From: JAKACA01 sp052143575
Lineage (GTDB): Bacteria > Actinomycetota > Acidimicrobiia > Acidimicrobiales > Bog-793
DNA: 64,000 nt
Direction: 5' to 3'
Assembly: GCA_052143575.1 (NCBI GenBank)
Contig: JBKQSP010000031.1
Coordinates: 1 to 64,000 of the forward strand
Every line of letters starts with the position of its first letter. Position 1 is the first letter of the stretch. The notes under the pieces are model-generated. The model saw only the letters and a program-made list of their open reading frames with translations, did no database searches and was not told the DNA's origin. Positions 33,477 to 42,584 of the stretch are shown piece by piece. Made by a program: the position numbers and the translations under genes.

Positions 33477-34792
33477 ATGGCAGCGAAAGACGCTCCCCTC
33501 ACGCGGGAACGGTGGTTCGAGATGCTCGTACACAACTCGAGCGACCTCACCGCCGTCATCGACACCGGCGCCCGTCCCTCGGCACGAACCGGATCGACGA
33601 ACCCGCCATCGGGGGCATCGTCGTCAATGCCCGCGACATCACCGAGCACGTGCAACTCGTCCGCGCCCATGAAACCGTCATCGCCGCCAACCAGGTCCTC
33701 GTGCACGCCGCCGACGAGGGGGCGCTTCTCACGAACCTCTGCAACACCCTCGTCGAGGTCGGCGGCTACTTGCTGGCGTGGGTGGGCTACGTCGAGCACG
33801 ACGATGCGTGCACCATCCGGCCGGTCGCCTCAGCGGGGGGGCCTCGAAGTACCTCGAAGAGGTCACGATCAGTTGGGGCGACGACCCCTCTGGGCAAGGG
33901 GCGAGTGGCATTGCCGTCCGCACCGGCAAGATACACGTGGTCCGGGACATCCGCCGAGCGCGCTCGTACAAGCTGTGGCGAGATGCCGCCGCCCGTTATG
34001 GGTTTCGGACGTCCTGTGCACTCCCACTCGAAGTCGACGGAGACGTCATCGGAGTTCTCGCGATGTACGCCCACGAGCCCGGCGCCTTCGATTCGCCCGA
34101 GATCGCCCTCATGACCGGCCTCGCCTCTGAGCTCGCTTATGGAATCGGGCGGCTCCGAGACGGGCAGCGCCTCGAACGCAGCCTCGACTCAACCATCCGG
34201 GCGATCGCTGCGACCACAGAGATCCGTGACCCGTTCACGGCCGGACACCAACGGCGCGTCTCCCAGCTCGCCGCGGCCATTGCAGACAGGCTCGGCATGG
34301 ACGCCGAGGAAAGCCGTGGCATCGCTCTGGCGGCCGACGTCCACGACATTGGCAAGATCGCCGTGCCGGCCGAGATCCTCACCCGGCCGGGCCGAGTCTC
34401 CGACGTCGAATTTCGCCCTCATCAAGACGCACTCGGAGACCGGAGAGGGCATCTTGGCAGGAATCGAATGCCCCTGGCCCATTGCGAGCGTCGTGAGGCA
34501 ACATCATGAGCGGCTCGACGGTTCGGGCTACCCCGACGGCCTGCGGGGAGACGAGATCCTTCGTGGGGTGCTCATCGTCGCCGTCGCCGACGTCGTCGAG
34601 GCGATGTCGTCCCATCGCCCCTACCGCCCGGCACTGGGCTTGGCGCCGGCCCTCGAGGAGGTCCGGCGAGGTGCAGGCACTCGCTACGACCAGACAGCCG
34701 TCGACTGCTGCCTGGCGCTGTTTCGCGAAGGATTCGTCTTCGAGGCGAGCGACGACGAGCCGGCCGCCGTGCCCCCCGCACCACAGCTCTGA
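33477..34792 (+). pseudogene. Decayed PAS-GAF-HD-GYP (c-di-GMP phosphodiesterase) gene
   Basis: The gene starts at an ATG with AAGGA upstream and reads RWFEMLVHNSSDLTAVIDTG, the beginning of a PAS domain. Most of the PAS core (roughly 60 residues) is then missing and the frame changes near 33575, where the PAS end IGGIVVNARDITEH appears. A GAF domain follows, broken by a frame change at a run of seven G (33834-33840), then resumes as YLEEVTISWGDDPSGQG. The HD-GYP domain has the metal site VHDIGKIAVP, a third frame change near 34412, then IKTHSETGEGIL and HHERLDGSGYPDGLRGDE. Intact relatives degrade cyclic di-GMP. One frameshift could be a sequencing error, but the PAS deletion makes true decay likely. 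Confidence 0.85.
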
Positions 34793-34805
34793 GCCGCCGA
34801 GCCGC

Positions 34806-35744
34806 TCACAGCCGCCCGGGCGTCTCCCCGTGCTCGTAGACCTCCGCCGCCGGTCCGACGACGAGGCGGTCGGGAACATTGACGATGGCGTCGTCGCGGC
34901 GGGGATACTCGAACTGCCCGAGCACGAAACGCATGGCGCCGATGCGGGCACGCTTCTTGTCGTTGCTCTTGACGACGGTCCAGGGGGCGAACGGGGTGTC
35001 GGTCTGCTTGAACATCGCCTCCTTGGCGACGGTGTAGTCGTCCCAGCGCCCGAGCGAGGCGAGGTCCGTCGGCGACAGCTTCCACTGCCGGACCGGATCG
35101 ATGCTCCGAATCAGGAAACGGGTGCGCTGCTCGGCGCGCGAGACCGAGAACCACAGCTTGATCAAGTGGGTGTTGCCGCCCGTCAGGAGCTCTTCGAACA
35201 CGGGCGCCTGCTGGACGAACACTTCGTACTCCTCGTCGGTGCAGAATCCCATCACGCGCTCGACGCCCGCCCGGTTGTACCAGGAGCGGTCGAACAGCAC
35301 GATCTCCCCCGACGTCGGCAGGTGCCGGACGTAGCGCTGGAAGTACCACTCCCCCCGCTCTCGCTCCGTCGGCTTCTCGAGGGCCACGACCGACGCCCCG
35401 CGGGGGTTGAGGTGCTCGGTGAACCGCTTGATCGTGCCACCCTTGCCGGCGGCATCCCGCCCCTCGAAGAGGATGACGACGCGCTGGCCCGTGTCCTTGA
35501 TCCAGTTCTGCAGCTTCAGCAATTCGATCTGAAGCTGCCGTTTGACGACCTCGTAGTCGGGGCGCGGCATGGTCTCGGCATAGGGGTAACCCTCCCGCCA
35601 GGTGTCGACGAGTCGACCGTCCTTCCACCTCAGCACGGGCTCGTCCTCGTCGTCGGCCTCGTCGAGGACGAGGTTCTCCAGCTGCTGGGAGAGGTCGACG
35701 TCGAGGTCGAGCAGGGCGGCGTCGCCGTCTGCGGAGCCGGTCAT
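34806..35744 (-). CDS. ppk2: Polyphosphate kinase 2 (PPK2 family)
   Basis: 312 residues from the ATG at 35744; GTG codons further up to 35852 are alternatives and the N-terminus is variable in this family. The PPK2 core has Walker A VILFEGRDAAGKGG (about 91-103), the lid region GASVVALEKPTERERGEWYFQRY, Walker B EIVLFDRSWYNRAGVERVMGF, and the conserved WKLSPTDLASLGRWDDYT. PPK2 enzymes transfer phosphate between polyphosphate and nucleoside diphosphates, so they recharge GTP/ATP or store phosphate. The single-domain layout fits class I. The N-terminal 50 residues are acidic and not conserved. Confidence 0.94.
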   Translation of the reverse strand: MTGSADGDAALLDLDVDLSQQLENLVLDEADDEDEPVLRWKDGRLVDTWREGYPYAETMPRPDYEVVKRQLQIELLKLQNWIKDTGQRVVILFEGRDAAGKGGTIKRFTEHLNPRGASVVALEKPTERERGEWYFQRYVRHLPTSGEIVLFDRSWYNRAGVERVMGFCTDEEYEVFVQQAPVFEELLTGGNTHLIKLWFSVSRAEQRTRFLIRSIDPVRQWKLSPTDLASLGRWDDYTVAKEAMFKQTDTPFAPWTVVKSNDKKRARIGAMRFVLGQFEYPRRDDAIVNVPDRLVVGPAAEVYEHGETPGRL

Positions 35745-35923
35745 GGCTCGTGACGCGGGGGCCGCACTCGTGTCGGTCTGGGACGTCACGATCGGCTCAT
35801 CGGCCACAGCGGCAACTTCATCATCAGGGCGCCTCCCGTGCAAACCGTCCACTCGGCCTGACCCGACTGGACGTTGGAGTCACTGGACTACGTCTGGCTC
35901 TGGCCCGCCTCGTGACGACTGCG

Positions 35924-36424
35924 TCAAGCGGCCCGGCCCAGGTTGGTGAGCTCCTCGGCGACACCCGACACCCACGTGTGGACGTGTGCCGGGTCACGCC
36001 AGTCACCGGCCATCTTCTTGGCCATGGCACTGGCGGGGAAGCCTTTGGCGGTGGCTTCGAGGCGGCCCCCGAAGGTGACCTGACCGCGGGCGCCGATCCT
36101 CGACATCTCCCTTGCCACCTGCTTGACAGCCGGGATGTCGCCCGCGACGGCCGATTCGTCAAGTGGCCCGCTGCTGACGAGCCAGACCGGGCACCCGCGC
36201 AGCACCTTGGCAAAGCGGCGGACGAAGCGGCGGGCATCGTGGTGCCATCGCTTCGCGTAGAGGGCACCGGCGACGACGACGGCGTCGAAGCCGTCCAGAC
36301 TGTGCACCGCACCGGCCGGCCGCACCACGCTTTGCAGCCCGGCGGCGGTGAGCTCGTCGCCGATCATGTTCGCCAGACCGGCCGTGCCGCCACGCTTGGA
36401 GCCGTACGCAACGAGAACCTGCAT
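35924..36424 (-). CDS. Flavodoxin-domain protein (protoporphyrinogen oxidase HemG-like)
   Basis: 166 residues. The start at 36424 has GAGGAGG 7 bases upstream. The FMN-binding loop is at the N-terminus (MQVLVAYGSKRGGTAGLA), followed by FDAVVVAGALYAKRWHHDARRFV and VWLVSSGPLD, the usual order in flavodoxin/HemG-like proteins. Members shuttle electrons or reduce quinone-linked substrates in the cytoplasm. Whether this one acts in haem synthesis is not shown. The longer open frame to 36472 has no ribosome binding site. Confidence 0.85.
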   Translation of the reverse strand: MQVLVAYGSKRGGTAGLANMIGDELTAAGLQSVVRPAGAVHSLDGFDAVVVAGALYAKRWHHDARRFVRRFAKVLRGCPVWLVSSGPLDESAVAGDIPAVKQVAREMSRIGARGQVTFGGRLEATAKGFPASAMAKKMAGDWRDPAHVHTWVSGVAEELTNLGRAA

Positions 36425-36689
36425 GGGTCCTCCTCTCATGACGTCACCTTCAGCAAACCATGATCCGGCCATGGGCTCCAGAGGCCAACGTCACTTCCGG
36501 GCGGGCGCCCCGCCATGCCGCCGGTGCCATCGGCCCCGGCACCACTGGCGGGCGCCCGCAGGCCGGTGCGACGAAGCCTCGGCGAAGCTGCCAAACTGGC
36601 GCAGCTCAGCTCGTCCTCGCCGTTTGCACACCCGTGCAGCCGTATCGACGCGGACTCTCTGGTTGGGCTCAAAACCGAGGGGGCCGTCG
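36425..36689. other. Intergenic region between divergent genes
   Basis: 265 bases between the flavodoxin-type gene and the Kelch gene. It contains the palindrome TGACGTCA near 36439-36446 and no ORF with a ribosome binding site. It should hold both promoters. Confidence 0.4.
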
Positions 36690-38090
36690 ATGTCGAAGTG
36701 TTCGAGTTCACGAAGTCGCCACGAGCCGACGGCGGGGCGCCCGGCAGGCGGGGCGGAGCGTGCTCGGCGCCTCCGCAAGCTCGGCGGCGCCCTCCTCGTG
36801 ACGGCCGGCCTCGTCGCCACTCTCGGCGCCGCCGCGGCCCCGGCGACGGCGAGCAGCCGCACGACTGCCCCGACTTGGCGGCAGCTTCACCCTGCCAAGG
36901 TGCCGCCGGCCCGCGAGAACGGCTCCATGGCCTACGACCCGGCCACTCATCAGGTCGTGCTCTTCGGCGGTCTCGGCAACAACATCAACTCCCTTGCCGA
37001 CACGTGGATCTGGAACGGCACGACCTGGAAAGAGGTCTTTCCCTCGCACCAGCCGTCCGCCCGCTTCGGCGCCTCCCTCGCCTACGACGGCGCCAACCAC
37101 ACGCTCGTGCTCTTCGGGGGCGAGGAGGTCTGCTGCGGGCTCGGAGACGGCGGCCAGCTCAACGACACCTGGACCTGGAACGGCACGACCTGGAAGGAGC
37201 TGTCCCCAGCGACGAGCCCCGGGCCGCGCGCCTATGCCTCCATGGCCTACGACCCTGTCGGCGGCCTGCTCGTGCTCTTCGGGGGCGAGAACCCGAACGT
37301 CTACTCCTTCTACGGCGACACCTGGACCTGGAACGGCAGGACGTGGAAGGAGGCATCCGCCTCCACGAGCGGCCTCAGCGCCCGCGACGAGGCCTCCATG
37401 GCCTTCGACGGCGGCAACCACACGCTCGTGCTCTTCGGCGGCAGCAACAGCAGCGGGACCGATCTCAACGACACCTGGACCTGGAGCGGCACGGCCTGGA
37501 GACAGTCGGCGCCGGCACACAGCCCACCGACCCTGAGCGCCGCCTGCATGGGATACGACGGAGCCACCAACCAGCTCGTGCTCTTCGGGGGCGAACATGC
37601 CGTCACCACGCTCCAGCTCGAGAACGAGACCTGGACCTGGAGCGGCACGAGCTGGACCGAGCTGAACCCCTCCGCGAAGCCTCCCGTCCGCTCCGCCGCC
37701 ACGATGGCCTACGACGCCACCAGCGAGCAGCTTCTCGTCTTCTCGGGTTATCCCTCGCTCGACGACACCTGGAGCTGGGGCGTTCCCGTGCGCCTACCAG
37801 GGGACCCGAGGTTCTTGAAGGCGACGGCCGGCAGGGACAAGGTCACCCTCTCCTGGAAGGCGCCGACGCCACAGAGCGGCGGCGCCGTCGCCGGCTACGA
37901 CGTCTTCGAGGGGACGAAGTCAGGGCACGAGTCGAGCACGCCGCTGAACGCCTCGCCGCTCTCGGCGCACGCCGACAGCTATGTCGTGACGGGATTGAAG
38001 AAGGGGCACCGGTACTACTTCATCGTGAGAGCCGTCAACGCCGCCGGTGTCGGCGCCCCGTCGAACCAGGTCTCGGCGGTTCCGACCTAG
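36690..38090 (+). CDS. Secreted Kelch-repeat protein with C-terminal FN3
   Basis: 466 residues from the ATG at 36690 with GAGGGGG upstream. Signal peptide about 17-48 (LGGALLVTAGLVATLGAAAAPATA). Six Kelch repeats follow, each with a pattern such as MAYDPATHQVVLFGG and DTWTWNGTTWKE, giving a six-bladed propeller. An FN3 domain (about 370-466) contains KVTLSWKAPTPQSGGAVAGYDVF and YYFIVRAVNAAGVGAPS. The FN3 sequence resembles that of the S53 protease tail. It is probably an extracellular binding protein; no catalytic residues are apparent. The ORF start at 36348 lies in the divergent gene region and is not supported. Confidence 0.87.
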   Translation: MSKCSSSRSRHEPTAGRPAGGAERARRLRKLGGALLVTAGLVATLGAAAAPATASSRTTAPTWRQLHPAKVPPARENGSMAYDPATHQVVLFGGLGNNINSLADTWIWNGTTWKEVFPSHQPSARFGASLAYDGANHTLVLFGGEEVCCGLGDGGQLNDTWTWNGTTWKELSPATSPGPRAYASMAYDPVGGLLVLFGGENPNVYSFYGDTWTWNGRTWKEASASTSGLSARDEASMAFDGGNHTLVLFGGSNSSGTDLNDTWTWSGTAWRQSAPAHSPPTLSAACMGYDGATNQLVLFGGEHAVTTLQLENETWTWSGTSWTELNPSAKPPVRSAATMAYDATSEQLLVFSGYPSLDDTWSWGVPVRLPGDPRFLKATAGRDKVTLSWKAPTPQSGGAVAGYDVFEGTKSGHESSTPLNASPLSAHADSYVVTGLKKGHRYYFIVRAVNAAGVGAPSNQVSAVPT

Positions 38091-38130
38091 CTCGGTGGGC
38101 TGAGGCTCCGTCCCCGGGACAGTAGGGCGG

Positions 38131-38147
38131 GCGCCTCGAGGAGGCGC
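38131..38147 (+). terminator. Hairpin terminator after the Kelch gene
   Basis: GCGCCTC-GAG-GAGGCGC, a 7-bp GC-rich stem with a 3-base loop, followed by TTC. It lies 41 bases after the stop at 38090, between convergent genes. Confidence 0.65.
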
Positions 38148-38183
38148 TTCGAGGGGACGCTTCGGCACTCGAGGTGGGGGCGA

Positions 38184-38552
38184 CTATCCCTCGACAACAC
38201 CGCGCAGCACTCCGGCGGCCCCGAAGGTCGCCTCGAGCTCGCTGCGCAGCGAGGCCAGGTTCTTCGTTGTCCTGGCGGCCCCGATCGCCCCGCCCGTCCA
38301 GCCGGAGGACTGACGCTCGATCCGTACCGTCGTCTCCGCCGGGCTCGTGGCAAAGAGGCGAACTCCCACCTTGAAGTACTGGGCGAGCGCTCCGGCAACG
38401 ACGTTCATCGCCTTGGAGCCGCGCTCCGCCGTTGCCGTCCACTCGTCCTGCCAGCTCAGCTTGAATTGTCGCTCCACAAGGGCGCGCTCGGCCGTGGCAC
38501 GGGCGGCGACCGGATCACCGGTCACGAGGAAGTCGACGTACTTGGTGGCCAT
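38184..38552 (-). CDS. Conserved hypothetical protein, 122 aa
   Basis: 122 residues from the ATG at 38552, with GGGAGGGAG about 6 bases upstream and a minus-strand TAGCGT -10 candidate at 38602-38607. No family was recognised. The protein has the layout of a small START- or DUF1499-like single domain: FKLSWQDEWTATAERGSKAMNVVAGALAQYF, then TTVRIERQSSGWTGGAIGAARTTKNL. Composition is soluble and cytoplasmic, with Gly-rich turns near the C-terminus. It converges with the Kelch gene. Confidence 0.7.
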   Translation of the reverse strand: MATKYVDFLVTGDPVAARATAERALVERQFKLSWQDEWTATAERGSKAMNVVAGALAQYFKVGVRLFATSPAETTVRIERQSSGWTGGAIGAARTTKNLASLRSELEATFGAAGVLRGVVEG

Positions 38553-38669
38553 CTTGTCTCTCCCTCCCGCCGTACCGGCGGTGTCCCCCGGCGGTTCGGA
38601 CACGCTAGCGGTCCGGCGCCGTCCGGGCTGGCTGAACTCGGGGAGCGCTGACTCGTTTCTTGGTTTCGG

Positions 38670-39737
38670 CTACGGCGCCGGGCAGGCGGACACCGTCAGC
38701 GTCGGGAAGAAACACGTGTTGAACGCGTCGACCTGGAGCCCGGGCGCCGAGGGCACGGATGCCTGGCCGTGCGGGTCCGTCAGCACGATCTGGTTGACCG
38801 GGGCGAGGGCCGGGATGCTGCCGTTGGCGGACGCCCCCAGGTAGTGGGTGGTGCCGTAGGCGGGAAGCACCGAGATGCCAGAGGAGAACGTCGGGGCCTC
38901 CGTGATCCACTCAATCGAGCTGAGGGACGAATCGTAGGTCACGGTCTTCGTCCAATTCTGAACGGTGCCGTCGGGCGCCGTCACCTTGAAGGCGAACTGC
39001 CACATCTGCGCCGTGCTGGCCGCGGGGGTGGAGAAGAGCTTGCGCAGGTCGGCCGCGACCTCCGGGAACCAGGGCTCGCTCGCAAGATGCGACTCGCCCT
39101 CCTCCAGCAGTTGACGGAGTCGCTGGATGAGGTGGGAGGTGCCGAAGTTCGGGTCGAAACGGCGGATCTCGGACATGACAGCGGCGAAGGCGGCCGTCTC
39201 GGCCTGCGTGTCCGTGTTGGTGTCGCCGTTCAGCAGTTGAAGCGTCGCCAGGACCTGGTCGCCCGGTTGGATCGTGAGCGTCGTGATCGGCGTCTCTACC
39301 GCCGGCAGCGTCTCGTACCAGATGTCGTAGGCGGTCCCGGAGGAATCCGAGCAGCTCTGGGTGCCGAGTTGGATGAGATCCTTGCTCGTGAGGCCGCCGA
39401 TGCCGTCCCAGTTCGCCACGCAGCCGAACGACGACATCGTCGAGACGGTCGGGACGTCCCACTCGAGGGCCACTTTGGTGTACTTCTGGCCGGTCTGGGC
39501 GGTGGAGAGGGCATAGCCGGACCAGTTGCCCGACGTCGAGTTCCACCCTGTCGTCGTCGACACGGCCGCAGGGTTCGGCGGGCTGTGGTGGCGCAGCACG
39601 AGAAAGCCGGCGACCAGGACGACGACGACGGCGAGGGCGACGACCATCGTCAGGCTCGTCCGTCGCCGCCTCGGGCGCTGGCCGGCAGGCGGCTCCGGAG
39701 GCCCCGCCGCGAGTGGGTATTCGTTCTGGCTCGTCAT
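38670..39737 (-). CDS. Peptidase G1 (eqolisin-type glutamic peptidase) with a helical insertion
   Basis: 355 residues. An N-terminal membrane segment (about 30-48; MVVALAVVVVLVAGFLVL) follows a basic stretch and may be a signal anchor. The mature domain has the G1 pattern: SGNWSGYALS, VALEWDVPTV, FGCVANWDGIGGL, LIQLGTQSC (catalytic Gln in LIQLG), and SSIEWITEAPTF (catalytic Glu in EWITEAP). G1 enzymes are acid-active endopeptidases. Residues about 182-245 form a predicted helical insertion (AAVMSEIRRF, HLIQRLRQLLEEGE) that splits the beta-sandwich and is absent from typical members. A minus-strand TAGAGT box and GGGAGGAAA support the start at 39737. Confidence 0.85.
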   Translation of the reverse strand: MTSQNEYPLAAGPPEPPAGQRPRRRRTSLTMVVALAVVVVLVAGFLVLRHHSPPNPAAVSTTTGWNSTSGNWSGYALSTAQTGQKYTKVALEWDVPTVSTMSSFGCVANWDGIGGLTSKDLIQLGTQSCSDSSGTAYDIWYETLPAVETPITTLTIQPGDQVLATLQLLNGDTNTDTQAETAAFAAVMSEIRRFDPNFGTSHLIQRLRQLLEEGESHLASEPWFPEVAADLRKLFSTPAASTAQMWQFAFKVTAPDGTVQNWTKTVTYDSSLSSIEWITEAPTFSSGISVLPAYGTTHYLGASANGSIPALAPVNQIVLTDPHGQASVPSAPGLQVDAFNTCFFPTLTVSACPAP

Positions 39738-40183
39738 CGTGTCGTTTCCTCCCGGGCCGGAACTCTACGCTCCATTGCCGAGAGGGGTGCGCCCTGCGCT
39801 GGACAGGCGAAGAGGCGGCGGTCAGCCTGTTCGCCGCCGGGCGCGACGACGCAGCCGTCGACCTCCTCGACGAGGCTGCCTCCATCCACCTCGACACCGG
39901 CGCCGATGCCGACCTCGGGCGGGTCGACGCCTTGCTGCGGGCACACAGCGCCCGCCGGCGCCGCCGAGGGCCGGCCCGGGCCGACCGCGGTTGGGAGTCG
40001 CTCAGTCCGAACGAGCGCAAGGTCGTGGAGCTCGTCGCCGAAGGGCTCAGCAACCGACAGATCGGCGGCCGGCTCTTCATCTCCCGCCGTACCGTCGAAA
40101 CACACCTCGCCCACGTCTTTCGCAAGCTCGGACTCTCCAGCCGCGCCCAAGTGGCGGCCGGGGCGGCATCACGGGCGCCCTGA
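39713..40183 (+). CDS. LuxR-type HTH protein, probably a truncated LAL-regulator tail
   Basis: The open frame is 156 residues from a GTG at 39713, overlapping the divergent G1 peptidase gene. The first 22 residues are unconserved. From about residue 25 the sequence looks like the end of a large LuxR-family ATPase regulator: DDAAVDLLDEAASIHLDTGADADL, then the HTH LSPNERKVVELVAEGLSNRQIGGRLF and TVETHLAHVFRKLG. The ATPase and most TPR repeats are absent. Either this is a remnant left by deletion, or a short stand-alone HTH protein. The HTH itself looks intact. Confidence 0.6.
   Translation: MGIRSGSSSCRFLPGRNSTLHCREGCALRWTGEEAAVSLFAAGRDDAAVDLLDEAASIHLDTGADADLGRVDALLRAHSARRRRRGPARADRGWESLSPNERKVVELVAEGLSNRQIGGRLFISRRTVETHLAHVFRKLGLSSRAQVAAGAASRAP
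39762..39767 (-). promoter_or_regulatory. -10 box of the G1 peptidase gene
   Basis: TAGAGT on the minus strand, 24 bases before the ATG at 39737, with GGGAGGAAA between. It lies inside the LuxR-like frame. Confidence 0.45.
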
Positions 40184-40246
40184 GGCGCCGGCCGCGGCGG
40201 CGGTCGTGACCTGCAGCCTCTCACGGGACGTCCCGGGGCGCCTCAG

Positions 40247-40252
40247 TAGGAT
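40247..40252 (+). promoter_or_regulatory. -10 box of the 40273 repeat-protein gene
   Basis: TAGGAT lies 20 bases before the ATG at 40273, with AAGGGGG between. This excludes the upstream start at 40252 and supports 40273. Confidence 0.45.
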
Positions 40253-40272
40253 TGCGCCAGAAGGGGGTTGGC

Positions 40273-42474
40273 ATGCGTCGAATTTTGGTACTTGTCACCA
40301 TCGCAGCCATCGTTACGGCAGGAATCATCACGGCTCCCATGGCTCGTGCGGCCGGGCGCGCGGGAGCGAGGTGGGTAATCGAGGCGGCGCCGAGACCGAC
40401 GCTCCCCAACGGCGACTTCCGCGGCCTGGCCTGCCCGACGCCGAGGCTCTGCGTCGCCGTCGGCTCCAGCGGCGTGCCGAGCACCTTGGCCTTCCCGGAC
40501 GACGCTCCGTTGGCGGCGTTATGGGATGGCTCCAAGTGGACGCTCGACGAAGCTGCCAAGCCTGCCGGCTCTCCTTCCTCGACGCTCACGTCCGTTGCCT
40601 GCACGAGCGCATCCAGCTGCATGGCCGTGGGTTCCTACGAACACGGTGGCGGGAGCCTCGCCTTCGCCGATCTCTGGAACGGGGCGCACTGGACGGTGAA
40701 GGCCGTCCCGAACCCCGCCGGCGCGAGGTCGAGCGCCTTGTCGGGCGTCGCCTGCCTCTCGACGGCGTCGTGCGTGGCGGTGGGCTCCTACGGGTCCGGC
40801 AGGAGTGAGCTCACCCTGGCGGAGTCTTGGGACGGCAGCTCCTGGAAGGCGGTGAAGACGCCGGACAAGTCAAAGATCTACAACGACCTTGCCGCCGTGG
40901 CGTGCAACGGGGGCAGGTGCCTGGCCGTCGGCTCTTACACGAGCGGCTCGAGCACGCTGCCGTTGTCTCTTGCCACGAGGGGCTCGGTGTGGTCGATGGC
41001 CACACCGACGTCTCCGGCCGGCGGCAGTGCCTCCCTCGACGGCGTCGCCTGCTACTCGGCGACCGGCTGCCTCGCGGTGGGAAGGTTTCAGGGAAGCGCC
41101 GCCACTCAGGTACTGATCGACTCCTGGGACGGGACGAGGTGGTCCTCGATGACCCCGGCGACGGCCGATGGCTGGCTGAACTCGGTCACGTGCCTGACTG
41201 CGAAGTCCTGTGTCGCCGTCGGAGTCGGCTCCTTACAGCTCCTCGCCATGTCCTGGAACGGTACGAACTGGGCGACCTCGCCCGTCGTGACGCCCCCCGC
41301 CCCGCTGAAGACCAACTTCAGCCTCAACGGCGTCGCCTGCGCCGCGGCGGCGACGTGCGTCACCGCCGGTGTCACGGCGACCGTGGCAACCAACTCCGCC
41401 GTCACGCTCGCCGAGACACTCAGCGGTGATACCTGGCTCGTGACGCCGACGCCGGACCTGCCCGGCCCGACGCAGGTGTCCTGGGACTCTGTGTCCTGCA
41501 CCTCGGCGACGGCCTGCGTGGCCTCCGGGCTGTACTGGTACAACCAGGGGCTCGGCGGCGTCGTGTACTACCCCACCTACTTTGGCCTTGCCGAGCAGTG
41601 GAACGGTCGGCGCTGGCGGATCACCTCGACCGCCAGTTTCGGTTCACAGGCCTACGGCGAGGCCTACGGCTACCACACCACCTGCGTCTCGGCCGCGAGC
41701 TGCGTGCTCGACGGGTCGCCCGTGCCCCTGCTGTGGAAGGGCACGGCCTGGACAGGAATGCCCGTCTCCCCAGGTGCCCTCGTGCCCACCGGTCAGCTGG
41801 CCTGCCCTTCCAGCAAGGACTGTCATGCCGTCGGCAGCTTCCTCGCTGGGGACGTCCAGCCGGCGCCCTTCATCGCGAGCTGGAACGGGTCGAAGTGGGT
41901 GTCGCAGGCGGCGCCCGTGCCCCCGAACCTCGTCTCGAGTGGCCTGAACGGTGTGGCGTGCGCTTCTGGCGCCTCCTGCTTCGCCGTCGGCAGCTACTTC
42001 TCGAACGCGAACTTCCGGACCTACCCGCTCGTCGACCACTTCACCGGGACGCACTGGAGCTTGGGCTCGATGCCCGCACCGAAGACGTCGATCGATAGCG
42101 AGATGGACGGCGTTTCCTGCGCCGCCAAGATGTGCATGGCCGTCGGCGCGTGGGATTCCGGCGGTGAGCCCCTCGCCGAGCGTTGGAACGGGGCGCGCTG
42201 GACGATCGAGGCGACCCCTCTGCCGAAAGGCGATGGGACGGGCGCCCTCGTCTCGGTTTCGTGCACCTCGGCCAGCTTCTGCATCGCCGTCGGCACTGCT
42301 CAGAACAACACGACGTTCGAGACGGTCCCCCTCACCGAGACATGGAACGGCTCGAAGTGGTCCGTGGACTCCGTCGCCTACCCGAAGCCGAATCTCCCGT
42401 CGGCTGCCGTCTCCTGCACGACAGCGACGGCCTGCACGTCAGTGGGCTATCAGATCGAGCGCTACATGAGCTGA
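40273..42474 (+). CDS. Secreted Cys-pair repeat protein (propeller-like)
   Basis: 733 residues from the ATG at 40273. Signal peptide about 1-27 (RRILVLVTIAAIVTAGIITAPMARA). The body has about 14 repeats of roughly 48-50 residues. Each has a Cys pair in the motif ACTSASSCMAVGSY and a Trp-rich strand such as LWNGAHWTVKAVPNPAG. It is a clear paralogue of the 364 protein and shares the motif with the 53599 protein. Disulfide loops at the blade edges and an extracellular location are inferred. There is no C-terminal anchor, so it may be released. Confidence 0.85.
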   Translation: MRRILVLVTIAAIVTAGIITAPMARAAGRAGARWVIEAAPRPTLPNGDFRGLACPTPRLCVAVGSSGVPSTLAFPDDAPLAALWDGSKWTLDEAAKPAGSPSSTLTSVACTSASSCMAVGSYEHGGGSLAFADLWNGAHWTVKAVPNPAGARSSALSGVACLSTASCVAVGSYGSGRSELTLAESWDGSSWKAVKTPDKSKIYNDLAAVACNGGRCLAVGSYTSGSSTLPLSLATRGSVWSMATPTSPAGGSASLDGVACYSATGCLAVGRFQGSAATQVLIDSWDGTRWSSMTPATADGWLNSVTCLTAKSCVAVGVGSLQLLAMSWNGTNWATSPVVTPPAPLKTNFSLNGVACAAAATCVTAGVTATVATNSAVTLAETLSGDTWLVTPTPDLPGPTQVSWDSVSCTSATACVASGLYWYNQGLGGVVYYPTYFGLAEQWNGRRWRITSTASFGSQAYGEAYGYHTTCVSAASCVLDGSPVPLLWKGTAWTGMPVSPGALVPTGQLACPSSKDCHAVGSFLAGDVQPAPFIASWNGSKWVSQAAPVPPNLVSSGLNGVACASGASCFAVGSYFSNANFRTYPLVDHFTGTHWSLGSMPAPKTSIDSEMDGVSCAAKMCMAVGAWDSGGEPLAERWNGARWTIEATPLPKGDGTGALVSVSCTSASFCIAVGTAQNNTTFETVPLTETWNGSKWSVDSVAYPKPNLPSAAVSCTTATACTSVGYQIERYMS

Positions 42475-42584
42475 CGGGCCGGTGCAGGCGTCGACTCACG
42501 AGCAGCGTGCACGGCACCCAAATGGCCCTCGAGGACATCCCGTCCCACTCAGAGTCAGCCTCGCGACGGTCGATACATAGAGGT

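Noticed and set aside
33477..34792. Programmed frameshifting in the HD-GYP gene
   Set aside because: There are several shifts plus a missing part of the PAS domain, and no slippery site with a downstream structure was recognised. Decay is simpler.
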